Origin: UBA4582 sp965657335
Lineage (GTDB): Bacteria > Pseudomonadota > Gammaproteobacteria > Pseudomonadales > Azotimanducaceae
DNA: 64,000 nucleotides
Assembly (NCBI GenBank): GCA_965657335.1
Contig: CBFHOH010000025.1
Location: 1 to 64,000, forward strand
Direction: 5' to 3'
Shown: positions 44,381 to 54,404 of the stretch, one piece after another
Layout of the letters: each line of letters opens with the position of its first letter
Numbering within the stretch: position 1 is the stretch's first letter
Made by a program: the position numbers and the translations under genes
Notes under the pieces: generated by a model
The model's input: the letters and a program-made list of their open reading frames with translations, nothing else
What the model was told of the DNA's origin: nothing
The model's database searches: none

Positions 44381-45604
44381 ATGTTTCAACCTCTTTCATC
44401 AGCGTTCGCCAATAATCCCTATGATGTATACGCTCGCTTGCGAGCGCTTGAAAAACCCTATTATTTCGCTGATATGAACGTTCATTTGCTTGCCCGCTAC
44501 GAGGATGTGGAAGCCACGGCCAGGCAGGCAGCGATGGTGAGGTCACTAGCAGCGGTCATGCCTACCGAGTATGTGGTTGAGGAGCAAAAGCGTGCAAATT
44601 TTCATGACATGCCCAATCATGAACAGCTTGTGCAGCTCAGCATGCTGGAACAGGATGGTAGCCATCATCGACGATTGCGTATGTTGGTGTTACGGGAGTT
44701 CTCTCGGCAGTTTGTAAAGAAACATCAAGCCATGATTCAACAATACGTCGATCGACTGCTAGAGCCGTTACTTGAAAAACAGGATGTAGATTTCGTTACA
44801 GAGCTCGCGGCCCACGTGCCGGGGCACATTATTGGCAATATTCTGGGTGTCCCTGATGCGGACTGCCCACAACTTCGCATTTGGTCTGAAAACATCGTTC
44901 AATACTTTGACGCGGATAGAACTGAAGCAAACAAGCAGCTAGCGGAAACCGCAACGACAGAATTCAAGGACTATCTTGTCAGACTGATTGCAGCGCGTGA
45001 GCATAAGCCGCAGGATGATTTGCTCTCGGTCCTGATCCGAGCAAAGCACGCCGGAGAGTTAGACGAAACAGAGCTGATTTCATTGAGTTTGTTAATACTC
45101 GCCGGCGGACACGGTTCGACCATTGATGTTTTGGGAACCGGGTTACTGGCGTTACTCTCGCACCCGGATCAACACAAGAAGTTAAGATCAGCACCGGCAC
45201 TGACCGGAACAGCCATACATGAAATGTTTAGATATGACTCTCCTTTGCCATTCTTTCATCGCTACGCGAGCGAAGAGGTAGAGGTAATGGGTCAAATCTA
45301 TCCGAAGGGGACTAAGTTTGGTTTGCTCTACGGATCTGCAAACAGAGATCCGGCGCAATTCCCCAACGCTGATACGTTTGATATTGAGCGGAGCCCCAAT
45401 CGCCATATCGCTTTTGGTCGCGGCGCACACCTATGTCTAGGCAACAATCTGGCACGTTTGGATATGGAGATTATTTTTAAGACCTTGTTAGCCCGTACCA
45501 GCGATATTGAGTGCGATACCGATCAAGTAAGCTATAAGCCGGGTCTTGCAGCCCGGGGTTTATTGGCGTTGCCGGTACGTCTGATTCCCGGATCTCGATC
45601 TTGA
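44381..45604 (+). CDS. Cytochrome P450
   Basis: 407 residues from ATG 44381, normal for a soluble bacterial P450; AGGA lies upstream. The haem-binding loop FGRGAHLCLGNN places the thiolate at Cys352, and the K-helix E-x-x-R motif is EMFR. The I-helix, usually [AG]-G-x-[DE]-T-[TS], reads LAGGHGSTID, so the acidic residue of the oxygen-activation pair is replaced by Gly. This suggests altered proton delivery or an unusual substrate-assisted reaction. No ferredoxin or reductase gene is adjacent. The stop overlaps by four bases the TTG start of a TRAP-type binding protein, linking oxidation to uptake of its substrate. Confidence 0.92.
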   Translation: MFQPLSSAFANNPYDVYARLRALEKPYYFADMNVHLLARYEDVEATARQAAMVRSLAAVMPTEYVVEEQKRANFHDMPNHEQLVQLSMLEQDGSHHRRLRMLVLREFSRQFVKKHQAMIQQYVDRLLEPLLEKQDVDFVTELAAHVPGHIIGNILGVPDADCPQLRIWSENIVQYFDADRTEANKQLAETATTEFKDYLVRLIAAREHKPQDDLLSVLIRAKHAGELDETELISLSLLILAGGHGSTIDVLGTGLLALLSHPDQHKKLRSAPALTGTAIHEMFRYDSPLPFFHRYASEEVEVMGQIYPKGTKFGLLYGSANRDPAQFPNADTFDIERSPNRHIAFGRGAHLCLGNNLARLDMEIIFKTLLARTSDIECDTDQVSYKPGLAARGLLALPVRLIPGSRS

Positions 45605-46566
45605 AGCCGCCACGCTTGCCGGTAATCGCTCTGCAAAAAATTTTGCTGCTTCTGTCGTTCTTCCTACTTGCCGGCTGCGACACTGGTCGCAGCACCTATT
45701 CCATTGCAACTGGTGGCACCGCTGGTCTTTACTATCCCTACGGTGGTGGCATGGCTTCTATCTGGTCTGCGAGGCTAGCTGACATTAATGTAAAGGCGGA
45801 AGTCACGGGTGGCTCAGTGATCAATGTGATTCAGGTCGCCAGAAAAGAAAGTGAAATGGGTATCGCCATGGCAGATGTTGTGACCTCGGCATATGCGGGT
45901 AGTGGGCGTTTTCCCAACCCTTTGCCGCTGCGAGTGTTGTTCACTGCCTATCCAAACATCGTGCACATATTGTCGCTCGAAGAGTCAGGCTTCGACAGTG
46001 TCGCATCGCTGAGCGGAAAGCGTGTTGCTTTGGGCGCTGCTGGGTCTGGCACAGCCGTGGCAGCTAGTAATGTGCTGACATCGCTTGGAGTAGATGATAT
46101 TGCGCCGGTCTATCTGAATTTTGCAGAAACGACGAGCGCTTTGAAGGACGGCACAATCGATGCCGGATTTGTTGTCGGAGGACTGGGTATTGCCGCAGTA
46201 ACGGAGCTCTCGGTCACACGCAAGCTGAAATTGATACCATTGACGACCGCAGAATTGGTGAAGCTCAATCAGGATCATCCTGCATATAGTCGAACCGATA
46301 TACCCGCAGCAACTTACAATGGCGTCGATAGCGATGTTCAAGCGCTGGGTATATGGAGCGTTGTCGTAGTGCATGAAGATATGCCAAACGCAGTTGCTCG
46401 TGCACTCACCTGCACGATATACGCGCACAGGGAGTCCCTGCTGAAAATATCCGCAGTAGCGGAATCGATGACGGTTGGTAACATCAAAAAACTCGGGGCT
46501 GTTCCGCTGCATGACGGGACGTTGGAATACCTGGAAGACACAGGCATGGCCTGCGGAACAGAGTGA
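45601..46566 (+). CDS. TAXI family TRAP transporter solute-binding lipoprotein
   Basis: 321 residues. The TTG start overlaps the P450 stop (TTGA). The signal peptide ends in FFLLAGC, a lipobox, so the protein is a lipoprotein. The TAXI hallmarks follow: YSIATGGTAGLYYPYGGGMASIW, then GGSVINVIQVARKESEMGIAMADV and LSGKRVALGAAGSGT. It captures a small organic solute for the fused permease next to it. The substrate is unknown but may be the P450 substrate. Confidence 0.9.
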   Translation: MKPPRLPVIALQKILLLLSFFLLAGCDTGRSTYSIATGGTAGLYYPYGGGMASIWSARLADINVKAEVTGGSVINVIQVARKESEMGIAMADVVTSAYAGSGRFPNPLPLRVLFTAYPNIVHILSLEESGFDSVASLSGKRVALGAAGSGTAVAASNVLTSLGVDDIAPVYLNFAETTSALKDGTIDAGFVVGGLGIAAVTELSVTRKLKLIPLTTAELVKLNQDHPAYSRTDIPAATYNGVDSDVQALGIWSVVVVHEDMPNAVARALTCTIYAHRESLLKISAVAESMTVGNIKKLGAVPLHDGTLEYLEDTGMACGTE

Positions 46567-48461
46567 TGAAAAATAGTTTAGTAACAAGCACGGTGGCGCT
46601 TGCCGTTACACTCTCGCTTTATCAGATCTGGCAACCTCTGGCAGGTTTTTTCGCGCCCGGCGTCATCCCCTTTGAAAAAGTGTTGGGTCTGCAACCGGCA
46701 ACCTATTTCAGACCCGTGCACCTGGCATGGGTGCTGTGTCTTGGTTTTCTTGTTTATCCGCTTAAAACAGCAAGAGTGCTTGACTATCTGGCGATACCTC
46801 TGGTGCTGGCGGCAACTGTACGAGTGTTGCAGTTCGATTATCAGGGGCTGGACCATTTGTTGTACGGGCTCGATGGCATCGATTTTGTATCGGGCATTAT
46901 CATTGTTGTGGCAACGCTTGAAATAGCCCGACGTTCTGTCGGACCGGTCATGTTAGTCGTTGGGTTGGTGTTCATTTTATATGGCGCTTTCGGTAGCCTG
47001 TTACCTGATGTGCTTGCCTCGCGTGGATTCAGTTTTGAGCGATTGGTCCGCTTTCATGTTTACAGCAATGCAGGATTGTTCGGCGCGCCTCTTGGTATTG
47101 CTGCCGGTGCTGTTTTTAGTTTTGTGCTGTTTGGCGCTTTTCTGCAGGTGACCGGAGCCGGAAAATTTATGATCGACCTGTCTTTTGCTGTTGCGGGAAA
47201 GTACCGCGGCGGACCTGCCAAAGCCAGTGTGATCGCATCCGCGGCGATGGGATCGATTTCCGGTAGCGCGATTGCGAATACCGTGACCACGGGATCACTG
47301 ACGATCCCCATGATGAAACAGCTGGGTTTTAAGCCAGAACAGGCAGCCGGAATTGAGGCGGGTGCTTCAACCGGTGGGCAGATCATGCCGCCAATTATGG
47401 GAGCCGGTGCTTTTGTCATGGCAGAATTTACCAGAACGGCTTATGCAGACATCGTCTGGATGTCCTTGGTGCCGGCATTACTTTATTTTACGTCCGTGTT
47501 GCTTTATGTACATATTCTGGCGGTGAAGTCAGGCATTCAGGGTATGAACGTCGCGTCGGGTGTGGTGCAAGTCATTAAGGATGGTATCCACTTTTTGTTA
47601 CCCCTCGCGATTATCACTGCGTTACTGATCCAGAACTATTCCCCTGTGCTTGTAGGCGTGAGTGGTTGCGCGGCCGTTATCGTTGCCAGCATGCTGAGGT
47701 CTCATACGCGTGTGAATCTGCAACTGCTTGTTGATGCGCTTCATCAGGGCGCGATACTTGCAATACCGATCACAATCGCCTGTGCAGTGGCGGGAATCGT
47801 CGTAGGCACGATAGGGCAAACCGGTGTTGGGCTGCAGTTCACGGAATCGGTTGTTGGTCTATCCAATGGGCAACTTTGGCTGGCACTCATACTGATTTCA
47901 ATTGCTGCTCTGGTGTTGGGCATGGGTTTGCCGGCGACGGCGGCCTATATTGTTCTGGCTGTGATGACGGGGCCCGCATTGCAGGAACTCGGGTTAGCGA
48001 TGATCACCGCGCACATGATTATTTTTTGGTTGTCTCAGACATCTAATGTCACGCCCCCGATAGCGCTGGCAGCTTTTGCTGGTGCGGGTATCGCGGGGGC
48101 ACATCCAATGCGCTCGGCGGTAGAGGCATTTCGACTGGCTTCAGGACTTTTTGTGATTCCACTAATGATGGCTTACTCCCCACTATTGCTAACGGGACGT
48201 AACGATTGGGCTGATGTGCTGCTGGCTGGCGTGGTGACGCTGGCACTTATCGTAGCGATCGCGATAGTGACAACGCGTTTTTTGTTCGTTCAAGTAAGCA
48301 AATGGCAGTTTGTGCTTGCCGGTTTGTCCATCGGCGTATTGGTATTTCCCAGTATCACAGGGCGTCTAGTAGGTTCGGTCTTAGTCATAATGATAGCGAT
48401 GCTGAATTACCGTATGTTGCTTGAATCGAGTCAACAGTCGGACAAGGATGCATGCTGCTGA
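46566..48461 (+). CDS. TRAP transporter fused permease (DctQM-like)
   Basis: 631 residues with about seventeen hydrophobic helices. The four-helix Q-like part (residues 1-165) is joined to the M part, in which GSISGSAIANTVTTGSLTIP, GASTGGQIMPPIMGAGAFVMAE and GMGLPATAAYIVLAVMTGPA are conserved TRAP permease motifs. It uses the Na+ gradient to import the solute bound by the TAXI lipoprotein. ATG at 46566 shares one base with the preceding stop (a GTG at 46563 is possible). Confidence 0.93.
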   Translation: MKNSLVTSTVALAVTLSLYQIWQPLAGFFAPGVIPFEKVLGLQPATYFRPVHLAWVLCLGFLVYPLKTARVLDYLAIPLVLAATVRVLQFDYQGLDHLLYGLDGIDFVSGIIIVVATLEIARRSVGPVMLVVGLVFILYGAFGSLLPDVLASRGFSFERLVRFHVYSNAGLFGAPLGIAAGAVFSFVLFGAFLQVTGAGKFMIDLSFAVAGKYRGGPAKASVIASAAMGSISGSAIANTVTTGSLTIPMMKQLGFKPEQAAGIEAGASTGGQIMPPIMGAGAFVMAEFTRTAYADIVWMSLVPALLYFTSVLLYVHILAVKSGIQGMNVASGVVQVIKDGIHFLLPLAIITALLIQNYSPVLVGVSGCAAVIVASMLRSHTRVNLQLLVDALHQGAILAIPITIACAVAGIVVGTIGQTGVGLQFTESVVGLSNGQLWLALILISIAALVLGMGLPATAAYIVLAVMTGPALQELGLAMITAHMIIFWLSQTSNVTPPIALAAFAGAGIAGAHPMRSAVEAFRLASGLFVIPLMMAYSPLLLTGRNDWADVLLAGVVTLALIVAIAIVTTRFLFVQVSKWQFVLAGLSIGVLVFPSITGRLVGSVLVIMIAMLNYRMLLESSQQSDKDACC

Positions 48462-48651
48462 CAGCGAGTCGTGCTAGCATATTCCGGATCAACTGAAAAA
48501 AAGCGACTCGAGAATAGCGCATTTGAACTACCATTTTCTGCGCTAGCCAAAAAGCACAACGATTGGTACGCAGTAAAAAAGGTGATATCGAAAGGCCGCC
48601 TTTTGTGCTGCGGAGGGTGGATTCTCGTGCAAAATAGTAACGGAGCAATTT

Positions 48652-49254
48652 ATGTTTATCCAAGGGCCGGCAGGGAATATAGAGGCGCAGTGGGATCAAA
48701 CACCGGATGCCATTAACACGGCTGTATTGTGTCATCCTCATCCGTTGTTCGGTGGTTCAATGCACGACGGCGTGCTTCAACTGGCGTCATTGGTATTTAA
48801 CCAATGCGGCATTAATTGTCTTCGCTTTAACTTTCGCGGCGTCGGTGGCAGTGAAGGTGCTCATGACAAGGGTGTCGGTGAGATTGAAGACCTTAATACC
48901 GTTGTGAGTTGGTTGGCGAATGAGCGACCAAAGCAGAAACCTTGGTTAGTGGGTTACTCATTCGGGGCGAATGTCGTTTGGCAGGGGTTGAAAAGATATC
49001 GTGCCGCCCAACTGGGTGGCGTATTGCTTATCGCACCGCCCGTTGGTCGTATGAGTTTTTCTGAATTTGAATCTTTACCTTGCCCTGTCTTTGCCGTGGC
49101 TGGCGACCGTGACGACTACGTCGATACCGACGCGTTCCTTGCTTGGGCGCAGGTGAATACCAGCATTATTTCCGGCGCTGATCATTTTTTCTCCGGGCGC
49201 TCAGAAGCGTTAACCCTAGCGTTAAGAAGTGTGTTGGAAGACTATGCAGACTAA
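48652..49254 (+). CDS. Alpha/beta hydrolase, short dienelactone-hydrolase-like
   Basis: 200 residues. The oxyanion segment CHPHPLFGGSMHDGV, nucleophile elbow GYSFGAN with the catalytic Ser, the Asp in VAGDRDDYVDT and the His in SGADHFFSGR complete a triad. This compact form is frequent in proteobacteria and annotated as alpha/beta hydrolase of unknown substrate. It lies 190 bases after the TRAP permease gene in the same direction; the spacing allows a separate promoter. Confidence 0.88.
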   Translation: MFIQGPAGNIEAQWDQTPDAINTAVLCHPHPLFGGSMHDGVLQLASLVFNQCGINCLRFNFRGVGGSEGAHDKGVGEIEDLNTVVSWLANERPKQKPWLVGYSFGANVVWQGLKRYRAAQLGGVLLIAPPVGRMSFSEFESLPCPVFAVAGDRDDYVDTDAFLAWAQVNTSIISGADHFFSGRSEALTLALRSVLEDYAD

Positions 49255-49295
49255 AAGCACCGGTGTTCGTGCGACTTCATGTGGCGCGCATACTT

Positions 49296-50822
49296 TCAGT
49301 TTGCGTTCGTTTCCGGGTGCCACTCAAAATCAGTATCTAGCGGGTAAGATGGTTTCGGTATGTACTTGAAATCGTGACGAGTAAGCACTGGCGAAGTCCG
49401 TCCGGGTGTATCTACCTCAATCATATTTTCTGCCTCGAAGTATCTGTCGAAAACTGCGCGGTAGTTCGAACGGCACTTCAGCACAAGCGTTCGAATAGTG
49501 CTCATCTTAATACCGAGCGTCTCAAGGAAAGAAGGGTCGGGCCAAACAATCGGTCTACGGCTTGTCACAAGCACGCTGATGTCTTCCACTTGCAGTAAAC
49601 AAATGGGGCCCGCGTTGACGAGCATGCCGTTCAGTGGGCCAGACCGGATGTAAAATTTGCCAGCATGCAATTCGCGAACAGTCACGCCGTCAACAACCAA
49701 TTTCGGGTCCTCTCGATCCCAGTTGTCACCAACGAAGGTGGCCTGAAACGTTTTGCCGATGCCGGTAGAAGTTGCTTTTTCTACCAGCTCAGGGTCGAAG
49801 AAACTGCCAATGACCGCATTTTTGGCTTTTGCGTTGATTAACGCTTCCAGCAGCCACAACGTGTTGCCCGGTCCGCCAGCCCCGATATTGTCGCCTAGGT
49901 CAGCAAGAAGTATTGGCGCTTTCGTCAAGTCATTACCAACGCTCCGCGCCCGCTCTGATGCTGATTCAATAGGCACTAAGTGCCACAAAAATCGTTGACG
50001 TATAGACCATGCCATTTTGGCTAACGCGAGGCAGGTTTGATCTGCTGCTGCTTGGCTGTTTTTGGCGGTAACGATGATGTGCAGGCCGTTGGTGGAAGTG
50101 TCGCTATAGGCAAATCCAGCGACCACGGATACATTCAGAATCTCGTCGCTTAATTTGCTTTGCCCGAAATTGATTAAGTCTCCGTAAGGGCCGTGGTCGG
50201 TGAGCAAGCTTACGTTAGGAGCAACAATCGGCACACGCATGTTACTCACCTTTGGGTGTAAGCCATCTAGCATCTGCTGAATCAGTCTTGCGGCTTCTTG
50301 GCCTCGCTCAAATTGATCTATGTGCGGGTCAGTAATGTAGGAGACGATGATGTCAGCATTATCAACCATCTTTTGCGACACGTTTGCGTGTAAGTCGATG
50401 GTTGTGACGATAGGCGTTTGAGCGCCGACAGCGCGTCTAACGGTTTCATAGAGTGTGCCATCTGGATCTTCATCTTCAGTGGTGATCATTGCTCCATGAT
50501 TAAGAATGTAGACGGCGTCCACAGGTGCTGAAGATGAAAGTGACGCGTAAATGTGGGCGATTTCTGTCTGAATAAAATCGTGATCCGCTGAACCGCCAGC
50601 GCCCCCTATGACCATTGTGATTGGCACAGGTTGCCATGCACCCAAAGCGTCCATTGCTGCAAAAAAACCCTGGCCCTCTTTTAGCAGTTTAGGTGACTCC
50701 GAGCGCGCATCATCGACGATACGATGACCGCGAGTCACGTGAAATTTCTCACCACTGACAACTGAAGCATAACGGTTGCTTTCAAGAAATGAACCGATTA
50801 GGGCAATACGCTTGTCGCTCAT
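49296..50822 (-). CDS. M81 family metallopeptidase-like protein (MlrC homologue)
   Basis: 508 residues, the usual length. The start RIALIGSFLESNRYA matches the family. Zinc-binding residues are expected in AVYILNHGAMITTEDEDPDG (His near 110) and VTTIDLHANVSQKMV (Asp-x-His near 145). The C-terminal MlrC domain contains RPIVWPDPSFLETLGI. MlrC degrades linearised microcystin in sphingomonads, but most homologues in other bacteria have unknown amide or peptide substrates. It is followed on the same strand by gap of 27 bases from an NmrA-like gene upstream, so the two are co-transcribed. Confidence 0.88.
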   Translation of the reverse strand: MSDKRIALIGSFLESNRYASVVSGEKFHVTRGHRIVDDARSESPKLLKEGQGFFAAMDALGAWQPVPITMVIGGAGGSADHDFIQTEIAHIYASLSSSAPVDAVYILNHGAMITTEDEDPDGTLYETVRRAVGAQTPIVTTIDLHANVSQKMVDNADIIVSYITDPHIDQFERGQEAARLIQQMLDGLHPKVSNMRVPIVAPNVSLLTDHGPYGDLINFGQSKLSDEILNVSVVAGFAYSDTSTNGLHIIVTAKNSQAAADQTCLALAKMAWSIRQRFLWHLVPIESASERARSVGNDLTKAPILLADLGDNIGAGGPGNTLWLLEALINAKAKNAVIGSFFDPELVEKATSTGIGKTFQATFVGDNWDREDPKLVVDGVTVRELHAGKFYIRSGPLNGMLVNAGPICLLQVEDISVLVTSRRPIVWPDPSFLETLGIKMSTIRTLVLKCRSNYRAVFDRYFEAENMIEVDTPGRTSPVLTRHDFKYIPKPSYPLDTDFEWHPETNAN

Positions 50823-50849
50823 GGCTGTAAAGCCCTGATGGTAGGTCGA

Positions 50850-51479
50850 TCAAAGCGCACGTAACGCCTCATTTATTGGTGTCTCGCCATCAAGCAAGCT
50901 GAAAGCCTTGCCGATAGTGTTGTGGTTATTCAGGCAGGCAACGAGCGCCAAAGCGACGTTTTCTCGGGACGTTACTCCGCTGCCTGAGAGGTGCTCGGTA
51001 GCCGAGACTAACCCTGAGCCCGCATCGTCTATCAATCTGCCGGGGCAAACGATTGTGTAATCAAGATTCGTCTCGACAAGATAATTATCTGCGTGTGCTT
51101 TTGCCCGGTGATAGTGTGCGATAGGTGACTGACTTTTGACGTCGTTGTTGATTGAACTGAGCATGATGTATCGTTGAACGTCATTAACCTGAGCAGCGAC
51201 CATAGAACGAATAGCGCCGATGTGATCGACCAAGACAGTCTTGTCTTTGCCTGTTTTACCTCCCGAGCCTGCAGCGAAAATAACGGCATCACATCCCTGA
51301 ATCGCATGGTCGATCGGGTATTCCAAATCTGCTAGCACGGTCGAAACCCCTAAGTTGTCAAACTTCTCGCGATGCGATGGGTTTCTTATCATAGCGACCG
51401 GATCGTGATTGCTTTCAGCCAATTGTTTAATGACATGAGTAGCGGTAGCGCCATTTGCGCCGATGACCAGTACTTTCAT
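50850..51479 (-). CDS. NmrA-like NAD(P)-binding protein (atypical SDR)
   Basis: 209 residues. GANGATATHVIKQL at the N-terminus is the Rossmann phosphate loop, followed by AMIRNPSHREKF and DAVIFAAGSGGKTGKDK. YHRAKAHADNYL keeps Tyr-x3-Lys in the usual place. This is the SDR_a5/NmrA type, often acting as redox sensor or reductase of unknown substrate. First gene of a two-gene unit with the M81 protein. Confidence 0.87.
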   Translation of the reverse strand: MKVLVIGANGATATHVIKQLAESNHDPVAMIRNPSHREKFDNLGVSTVLADLEYPIDHAIQGCDAVIFAAGSGGKTGKDKTVLVDHIGAIRSMVAAQVNDVQRYIMLSSINNDVKSQSPIAHYHRAKAHADNYLVETNLDYTIVCPGRLIDDAGSGLVSATEHLSGSGVTSRENVALALVACLNNHNTIGKAFSLLDGETPINEALRAL

Positions 51480-51676
51480 GGGTAATTTGTTCGATTAGTG
51501 GGTGATTGCCAAGTAAGCATCAGACGCCTTTCGTAATCAACCGTGTTGGCATGCTTTAATTGAGCCACACTTACTCGAGAGTCAGCTGGTCGGCTTGATA
51601 TCGTTGTTCCTTTCCATTGATGATCAAGTATGTTTTATTGCTCGACGAAAATTTTAGGAAAATCGGTGCAAGTTTT

Positions 51677-52990
51677 ATGCTGAATACTTTTTGTCGGAGC
51701 TGGTTACTCGTGCCATTTTGGCTGGCAAGCACTTCCGTATTTGGACATGGTGATGTTCCCGATCGTCCATTGACCGATCGCGCGATACATTTTCCTGATG
51801 TTGATGGTTATAAAACACTTGTTTTGGATCTTCACACACACTCAGTTTTTTCGGATGGTCATGTTTGGCCCACGATACGTATTGCGGAAGCAGAACGTGA
51901 CGGGTTAGATGGTATCGCGATCACTGAGCATCTTGAGTGGCAGCCACATATCATGGATATTCCGCATCCAAATCGGAATCGGTCTTTTGAGGAAGCTTCG
52001 CTTGCGGCGAAAAAACTCGATCTGCTTGTGATTCCTGGCATAGAAATTACGCGCAGCGATGAAGCGGGTCACATGAACGCAGTGTTTGTGAAAGATGCTA
52101 ACGAGTTAGTTCAGCAGCGAAGTTCATCGGGGTACGACGACGAGCACAGGTTCGCCTCGAAAAACCAAGCGGATGAGTTTGCAAAAACGGCTTCTGCCGG
52201 TACCTTTTCCGGAGCACACCGAGCAGAGGTCGATGGCAATATGTTCTGGGCACCGTTCGTTGATAAAGCCACCTACCTCATGCTTGTTGCGTACAGGCAG
52301 GCCGCGGCACAATCAGCCGAAGAAGTGCAAGGGTTGGCGAACGCGCAGGGCGCCTTTGTCTTTTGGAATCATCCTGACTTCGGCACACCCAATGCTGACA
52401 TGAACGAATTTCACAAGAAACAGGTAAGAAACGGTATGCTGCACGGCATTGAAATCGCAAACGGTGGTCGTTTTTACGAAAACGCCTTCAGGCTTGCTTT
52501 GAAATATGACCTGACGCTTATTGGCACATCAGACGTGCACAACCTGATCGACTGGGATTATGCCCCGGAAAAAGGTGGTCACAGACCAGTGACTTTGGCT
52601 TTTGCAACCGACAAAACGAACAAAGCCGCAAAGGAGGCGTTGTTCGCTCACCGAACGGTAGTCTGGTGGAAAAACACATTGATGGGTCGACCAGCTGAGT
52701 TGAATTTGCTGTTGCAGTCGAGCCTCGAAGTGGAGAAATCAGTTTGGTCCGGAAGCAACCTGCGGGTTTTCCTAAAAAACCATTCCGATGCAAGATTCCA
52801 GCTGCGTAACCGGTCTGAATATCTGATTCGCAGGCACGGACCTGTTATTGAAGTTGCGCCTAACGACACAACAGTGCTCGAAATGCGTTTTGCTGAACGA
52901 CCGGACCGCATAACACTCCCGTTTGACGTCATGAATGCGCTAGTCGCCCCGGATAAGCCGGGCCGTATTGAGTTTGACATTGGTGTGTAA
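51677..52990 (+). CDS. Exported PHP-domain phosphoesterase (Sb-PDE-like)
   Basis: 437 residues from ATG 51677, chosen because it yields a signal peptide (SWLLVPFWLASTSVFG) right at the N-terminus; an ATG at 51620 is in frame but would bury the signal. The PHP metal motifs are seen as LDLHTHSVFSDG (His-x-His and Asp), AITEHLEW, GIEITRS, FWNHPDFG and GTSDVHN. A C-terminal domain of about 110 residues follows the barrel. The layout resembles phosphodiesterases of the Sphingobium Sb-PDE type, which split organophosphate esters. A periplasmic phosphate-ester scavenging role is inferred. No close operon partner. Confidence 0.85.
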   Translation: MLNTFCRSWLLVPFWLASTSVFGHGDVPDRPLTDRAIHFPDVDGYKTLVLDLHTHSVFSDGHVWPTIRIAEAERDGLDGIAITEHLEWQPHIMDIPHPNRNRSFEEASLAAKKLDLLVIPGIEITRSDEAGHMNAVFVKDANELVQQRSSSGYDDEHRFASKNQADEFAKTASAGTFSGAHRAEVDGNMFWAPFVDKATYLMLVAYRQAAAQSAEEVQGLANAQGAFVFWNHPDFGTPNADMNEFHKKQVRNGMLHGIEIANGGRFYENAFRLALKYDLTLIGTSDVHNLIDWDYAPEKGGHRPVTLAFATDKTNKAAKEALFAHRTVVWWKNTLMGRPAELNLLLQSSLEVEKSVWSGSNLRVFLKNHSDARFQLRNRSEYLIRRHGPVIEVAPNDTTVLEMRFAERPDRITLPFDVMNALVAPDKPGRIEFDIGV

Positions 52991-53258
52991 ACGAAGCGAC
53001 TAGATACGGCGCGATTAAAAGTCGGATTTCGAGTGAAGCTTGTTAAAGACTCACGTGGTCGTTATTGAGCTTGACGCCGGCACATGAGACCTGATTTCAG
53101 TGCGTGGACTGCGACAAGCCGTTTAAAGTTTTGTGCAAGCTATCTGGCTGGTATTCGTAGTAGAGTCAAACCGCGTAGAATGGCGAGTGTTCGCGTTGGT
53201 TTGACTGGAATATCGATCAGTTTGCAAAAGCATCTGAAATACCTATCAGGAAGTCATT

Positions 53259-54404
53259 ATGAGTTTGATCTCTCCAAATGAAACATTACAAATAGCCGGT
53301 ATTCTCGCCGGTTTAGCTGCATTCGGATTCTGGGTTGAAACAACAGCTATTGGTCGGAAAGCATCCGGGGTCCTCATCATTTTGTGTCTTGGCGTGTTAC
53401 TGTCCAATATCCAAATTATCCCCCACAGTGCCGATGCTTATGGCGTCGTCGGATCGATGCTCGTGCCTCTGGCGATCCCAATGCTGTTGTTCCGCGCGGA
53501 TTTAAAGCAGGTGTTCGCTGAGGTGGGGCCCATGCTAAAGGCTTTTATTGCTTCGGCGCTGGTGATTGCTGTGTCAATTATCGTATTGACGCTGGCATTT
53601 GATTTTGGAGAGCACGAGTCGAAGGTAGCAGGTACCTTGGCAGGCAGTTATATTGGTGGTTCTCTCAACTTCGTTGCGACGGCTCAGGCGGTACAACTTG
53701 ATGATCCGAATCATTATGTCGCCGCACTGACGGCAGATACGATTGGTGCCGTTTTATTTCTGATCTTGCTGATGGTCATGCCAGCGCTCGCTTTTGTACG
53801 GCGGCTCATGCCCTCTCGCTACTACTCAGAAGCAGGCGTTAACCTGGGCACCGAAGCGGGTCAACAGGAGACCACTGCAGCCAAACCGTTTGATATCGCA
53901 GGACTCGCCGCGGCCATGGCCACTAGTTTTATTATCTGTGCGCTTGCCGATTTGATCTCCGCAAAACTGGGGCAGGAAAGTTACTCCATTCTCATCATTA
54001 CTATACTGGCGTTGTTGGTAGCCAACTTCATGAAACCGCTTGTTAAGCGCTTCAACTCAGAGTTTGAGGTTGGGACTTTTTTTATGTACATGTTTTTTGT
54101 CACTATCGGAGCCGGCGCTGATGTCGCGACGATAGCGGGTGTAGCGCTTCCCTATGTCTTGTTGATTTGTCTCGCGGTGGCGATGTTTTTTGTGCTGATA
54201 TTGGTTGTCGGTAGAGTGCTGAGGCTCGACCTTGCCGAGCTGATGGTCGCTGCAAATGCTTGCATCCTCGGGCCGGCAACCGCCGCAGCACTGGCTGCAG
54301 GTCAAGGTTGGAAGGACCTGGTGACGCCAGGCATGTTGACGGGGATTCTTGGCTATTCCGTTGGTACCTTTGTCGGTGTTGCCGTAACAAAGTTGTTAGG
54401 TTGA
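53259..54404 (+). CDS. DUF819 family membrane protein
   Basis: 381 residues with about eleven hydrophobic helices. ATG at 53259 follows CAGGAAG. Conserved stretches AGTLAGSYIGGSLNFVATAQAV and ILGPATAAALAAGQGWKDLVTPG, placed at related positions in the two halves, are typical of the DUF819 (YjcL-like) family, thought to be an antiporter-like transporter with internal duplication. Function unknown. The 268-base gap upstream (52991-53258) shows no gene I can support. Confidence 0.87.
   Translation: MSLISPNETLQIAGILAGLAAFGFWVETTAIGRKASGVLIILCLGVLLSNIQIIPHSADAYGVVGSMLVPLAIPMLLFRADLKQVFAEVGPMLKAFIASALVIAVSIIVLTLAFDFGEHESKVAGTLAGSYIGGSLNFVATAQAVQLDDPNHYVAALTADTIGAVLFLILLMVMPALAFVRRLMPSRYYSEAGVNLGTEAGQQETTAAKPFDIAGLAAAMATSFIICALADLISAKLGQESYSILIITILALLVANFMKPLVKRFNSEFEVGTFFMYMFFVTIGAGADVATIAGVALPYVLLICLAVAMFFVLILVVGRVLRLDLAELMVAANACILGPATAAALAAGQGWKDLVTPGMLTGILGYSVGTFVGVAVTKLLG

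Noticed and set aside
48465..48510. Inverted repeat CGAGTCG/CGACTCG after the TRAP permease as a terminator
   Set aside because: The loop is over 30 bases and no T-run follows the right arm.
53084..53281. 65-residue frame before the DUF819 gene
   Set aside because: It overlaps the well-supported DUF819 start, has no ribosome-binding site and no recognisable content.
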